From NCBI GenBank assembly GCA_009760855.2, contig WPIO01000002.1, positions 11,816,001 to 11,880,000 of the forward strand: a stretch of 64,000 bases of DNA, read 5' to 3'. The notes below the pieces were generated by a model. That model searched no databases and was not told the origin of the DNA. It was given only the letters and a program-made list of their open reading frames with translations. The translations under genes were made by a program, and so were the position numbers. The first letter of the stretch is position 1. Each line of letters starts with the position of its first letter. This stretch comes from Cristatella mucedo. Taxonomy: Eukaryota; Bryozoa; Phylactolaemata; Cristatellidae. This document shows, in pieces, positions 61,839 to 64,000 of this stretch.

Positions 61839-62277
61839 ATGAGTAAAGAACAAATACTTTTTTGAATTAAGAAAAACTATCAACAGTTTAAAAAAAAGTA
61901 AAAAGTACACCACTAACTGATCTCGAAATAAATCACTATGTAAAAGAATTAGATATAAACAATTTCAGAGGTGTATTTGCAAGAGATGAATTAATTTCTC
62001 CAGAACAGAATGAGTGCCTTATTTGCAATACTGGAAAATCAGATCTAGCAATATATCACTGGGTAGCTGTTAAAAAATAGGTGATCGATGTTTTTATTTT
62101 GACTCGTTTGGTGCTCCTCCAATGCCAGAAGTGATTAATTATTTTGGTGTTACACCAAGTTTTCAAACGTTTCAACTGCAAAATTTTAATCAAACGGATT
62201 GTGGAATGAGGTGTTTAATCTTTCTTAAACTAATGGAATTTGTCGATTTTGGTACAGTCAAGCAATTATTAATTTGA
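61839..62277 (+). pseudogene. Adenovirus-type cysteine protease (adenain/Ulp1-like), broken
   Basis: Matures capsid proteins. Landmarks: LTDLEINHYVKEL, FRGVFARDELI, CLICNTG, YHWVAV with the catalytic His, FYFDSFGAPP with the acid, QTDCGMRC with the catalytic Cys. Lesions: TGA near 61863-61865 after QILF, one base missing in the A8 run at about 61890-61897, one base missing in the A6 run near 62077-62082. ATG 61839 lies right behind the repeats and lacks a clear TATAG motif, so it may be translated from the upstream message. Ends at TGA 62275, or TAG near 62302 if TGA is read through. Confidence 0.85.
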
Positions 62278-62305
62278 ATTAAACAAAATATTTCCACTAT
62301 ATAGA

Positions 62306-62792
62306 ATGGAAAATCAAGAACAGAAATTCGTAGTCCTCCAAATTCTGCAGTTGTTATCCCTAAAGGAAAGCCTGCACACGTTCATGTTGAAGAGTAAATT
62401 TCAAAAGATTCAAAACCTTATCTTAGCGCATGGATGTATATAACAGAAGAAACACTTCCTTATATTCAAAACATTGTAGATAGATCAAGTGACAATTAGA
62501 ATTCAAAGCATTTGATGCTAGTGCAAGGTCAACAATTGGAATTAGATTTGATTTTGGAAAGAAACCTAGTATTATGTTTGATGAGAATAATAAACAAATT
62601 AAAGTATCTAGTCCAGCAGACGTAATTAAAAAATTAGGGAATGATTTCTGTATAACTGGAATTCTTGATGGTAGTTATGTTTCAAAAGAATATTATAATA
62701 ATGAACAAAGATTAAATATTAGATTAAAGATTGACCAAGTAAAATTTTATAGTTCACCAAAGAGATCAATGTTTAATCCAGCAGAGTTTTAA
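62306..62792 (+). pseudogene. Polinton accessory protein of unknown function, broken
   Basis: ATG 62306 follows TATATAGA. After the first six codons the frame shifts near 62325 to one with AVVIPKGKPAHVHVEE. Then comes TAA 62395-62397, SAWMYITEETLPYI, a second shift near 62497-62501, and the open remainder to TAA 62790 (STIGIRFDFGKKPSIMFDE, NIRLKIDQVKFYSSP). The alternating beta-strand pattern with a late KIDQVKFY strand resembles an OB-like ssDNA-binding protein, but that is only a guess. Confidence 0.5.
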
Positions 62793-62833
62793 AAGAATAA
62801 ATATAAAATAGTTTGTAAGTTAACTTAATTTTT

Positions 62834-63550
62834 CTAAATTTTTTTCAGAGTGATATCAAGCATTCTATCAACTATTCCTCGAGCATAATTTTTTGTCTTA
62901 TTTAGGCTAGCAGGATTACTTATTTTATCTTTTAGAAAATCAGTAGCAAATGAATCGTTTAATGCTCCGCCAAGGCCTAAACCTAATTTTGCTTTTGCTG
63001 CCATCACGGCTGCTACAGCCTTAGCATCTTCACGTACGTAATTTGGTTGACGAGGATCAAGTGCAATTCTAGCAGCAGATTCAGCTAATACCAAGTCTGA
63101 CAAGTTTCTTATTTCTGTTCTTTTAGGTTCGGCCATTGATCCAGTTTCAGTGTATAAACTATCGTGGACCAAAGCAGATTTGTCTAGGTCATTTACGCCT
63201 TGATAAGATTCATTCATCCTTTGAGTAAACTTAGTTCCCGGGCCGGCGAAAGAGTAACGACCGGTATTGTTAAAACTTCCACCTGGTACAAATTCTGATT
63301 TTACTCCTGAAGGAAGACGCATATGCATTTCACGGTTTCCAGTTAGTTTGTATATGAAATCCACGATGCCCGAGCTAACTTTTCTATTACGTTTCAGTTG
63401 TTTAAGAGAAAGATTCAATTGTAAGCCAGTGTTTTTTAATCTACACTTTTCTATTTTATTTCGTTGTGTTTTTGTTACAAAGATAAAGATAGCACCTGAC
63501 AGGACTTCCTTTTTTTAGTCTGATTGAAATAGGCTTATCAGACTTATGTA
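62834..63550 (-). pseudogene. Phospholipase A2-like minor capsid protein (parvovirus VP1-type), N-terminal frame break
   Basis: The PLA2 domain is clear: calcium loop YSFAGPGTKF and catalytic DKSALVHDSLYT with His-Asp, followed by a helix with RIALDPRQPNYVRED. Such domains help virions leave endosomes. The N-terminal part (FVTKTQRNKIEKCRLKNTG, LSLKQLKRN) is a basic motif common in Polinton-like minor capsid proteins. Its upstream start (SDKPISIRLKK) is in another frame across an A7 run at 63510-63516, one base short. No ATG begins it; the first candidates are ATA near 63554 or TTG at 63418. Ends TAA 62834. Confidence 0.82.
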
Positions 63551-63657
63551 TCAAGTTTACTTGATGATCTGATAGATTTAGCTTTGTCTCGTGATATTCC
63601 ATTCGATAATAAATTAAATTTTATTTGAAGGCAAATAAAACTATTATATATTAAGAA

Positions 63658-63978
63658 ATAAATCAATTTGAAAAACTTAGATCTAGAGTTTTGGAACTTC
63701 TTACATATGAACCAGATACTGGCAGATTTTTTTGGAGGATAAACAGAAGAGGTAGGGCAACTATTGGAGCTGAGGCCGAAAGTATTGACAGCTATGGATA
63801 TAGAATTAAAAGTATTGACGGAAAGCGATACAAAAGTCACAGATTAGCATGGATGATAGTGAATGAAGAGATGCCTGTTTTTGAGATCGATCATGAAAAC
63901 TTAGATAAATCTGATAACAGTATTTCTAATTTAAGAGTTGTAACGCAATTGAAAAATCGAAGAAATAGGGGAATATAA
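63658..63978 (+). CDS. HNH endonuclease, no ATG start
   Basis: Phage/virus-type HNH nuclease with an N-terminal YEPDTGRFFWRIN strand segment, GYRIKSIDGKRYKSHRLAWM (first His), then the EIDHENLDKSDNSISNLRVV core with the H-N-N pattern and a basic end. The frame is open from a TAA at 63652, and the first possible starts are ATA at 63658 or TTG further in. ATA 63658 sits behind TATATTAAGAA, a variant of the element's start motif, so the true start codon may have been ATG mutated to ATA. Could be a free-standing homing-type nuclease. Confidence 0.75.
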   Translation: MNQFEKLRSRVLELLTYEPDTGRFFWRINRRGRATIGAEAESIDSYGYRIKSIDGKRYKSHRLAWMIVNEEMPVFEIDHENLDKSDNSISNLRVVTQLKNRRNRGI

Positions 63979-64000
63979 AAAATAATAAATCTAAATATAT

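Larger units (their letters stand above)
51795..63660. promoter_or_regulatory. Element-wide start motif TATAG, 4-15 nt before start codons
   Basis: Found before 52207 (TATATAGAA), 53736 and 53746 (TCTATAGAA), 57207 (TATATAGAGAAGAA), 57826 (AATATAGG), 59566 (GTATAGAAA), 60735 (GATATAGTAAA), 61419 (GTATAGGAA), 61454 (ATTATAGAA), 62306 (TATATAGA). Weaker forms precede 51803, 55637, 58684 and 63658. Likely a promoter/initiator giving nearly leaderless messages. Confidence 0.65.
51718..64000. mobile_element. Polinton/Maverick (adintovirus-like) element, left part, truncated by window end
   Basis: A virus-like transposon carrying integrase, double-jelly-roll capsid protein, A32-type ATPase, adenain-type protease, PLA2-like protein, fibre and other proteins in one AT-rich block. 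The protein-primed DNA polymerase expected near the other end is not in the window. Integrase near one terminus is the usual layout. Genes are densely packed with 5-30 bp spacers. Lesions: one-base losses in many genes and several in-frame stop codons; see the entries. Confidence 0.92.

Noticed and set aside
51718-64000. A full stop-codon reassignment (TAA/TAG = Tyr) in the Polinton
   Set aside because: TAA and TAG end many genes precisely at the next start motif, so a general reassignment would fuse genes. Only the internal cases are reported as odd.

Overview
The window is nuclear DNA of an animal. The main evidence is a complete, spliced ANKH (progressive ankylosis, pyrophosphate/citrate exporter family) gene on the + strand. 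Its 11 coding exons between 9154 and 48814 all have GT..AG borders and agreeing phases, and together they encode 488 residues (human ANKH has about 492). The introns are long and full of L2/CR1-type LINE fragments, two tRNA-derived SINE families, Tc1 and pogo-like DNA transposon remains, and AG/CT/TG microsatellites. The species cannot be named from the sequence.

Layout. 1-2.3 kb: a broken LINE and unassigned DNA. 2.3-5.7 kb (- strand): a single-subunit (T7/mitochondrial-type) RNA polymerase and, just upstream of it, a piece of a protein-primed family B DNA polymerase. This pair is the hallmark of linear mitochondrial plasmids. In the RNA polymerase 13 of 16 tryptophans are written TGA and 3 TGG, so the sequence was made for a mitochondrial code. 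I read it as a nuclear insertion of a linear mitochondrial plasmid, now broken by two frameshifts and an in-frame TAA. 5.8-8.6 kb: no recognised gene, one LINE tail. 8.6-48.9 kb: ANKH. 48.9-51.7 kb: LINE remains and unassigned GC-richer DNA.

51.7 kb to the window end: base composition drops sharply to AT-rich DNA at a candidate Polinton-type terminus (AGT at 51718). From there on lies most of a Polinton/Maverick (adintovirus-like) element: retroviral-type DDE integrase, fibre with phage-type repeats, YqaJ-family nuclease, double-jelly-roll major capsid protein, three or four other capsid/accessory proteins, FtsK/A32-type packaging ATPase, DUF5679-like Zn protein with an 11-residue repeat, adenovirus-type cysteine protease, phospholipase A2-like minor capsid protein and an HNH endonuclease. 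The expected protein-primed DNA polymerase and second terminus would lie past 64,000. The genes are packed head to tail, and most start codons directly follow a TATAG-like motif, often overlapping the previous stop codon.

The Polinton genes are nearly intact but carry about 13-14 one-base losses, most in A/T runs, five TGA codons at tryptophan-like positions and about nine in-frame TAA/TAG codons. No one-base gain was needed anywhere. This could be young decay, homopolymer deletion errors in the assembly, or less likely an unusual reading mode. Frame joins below are described by position only.
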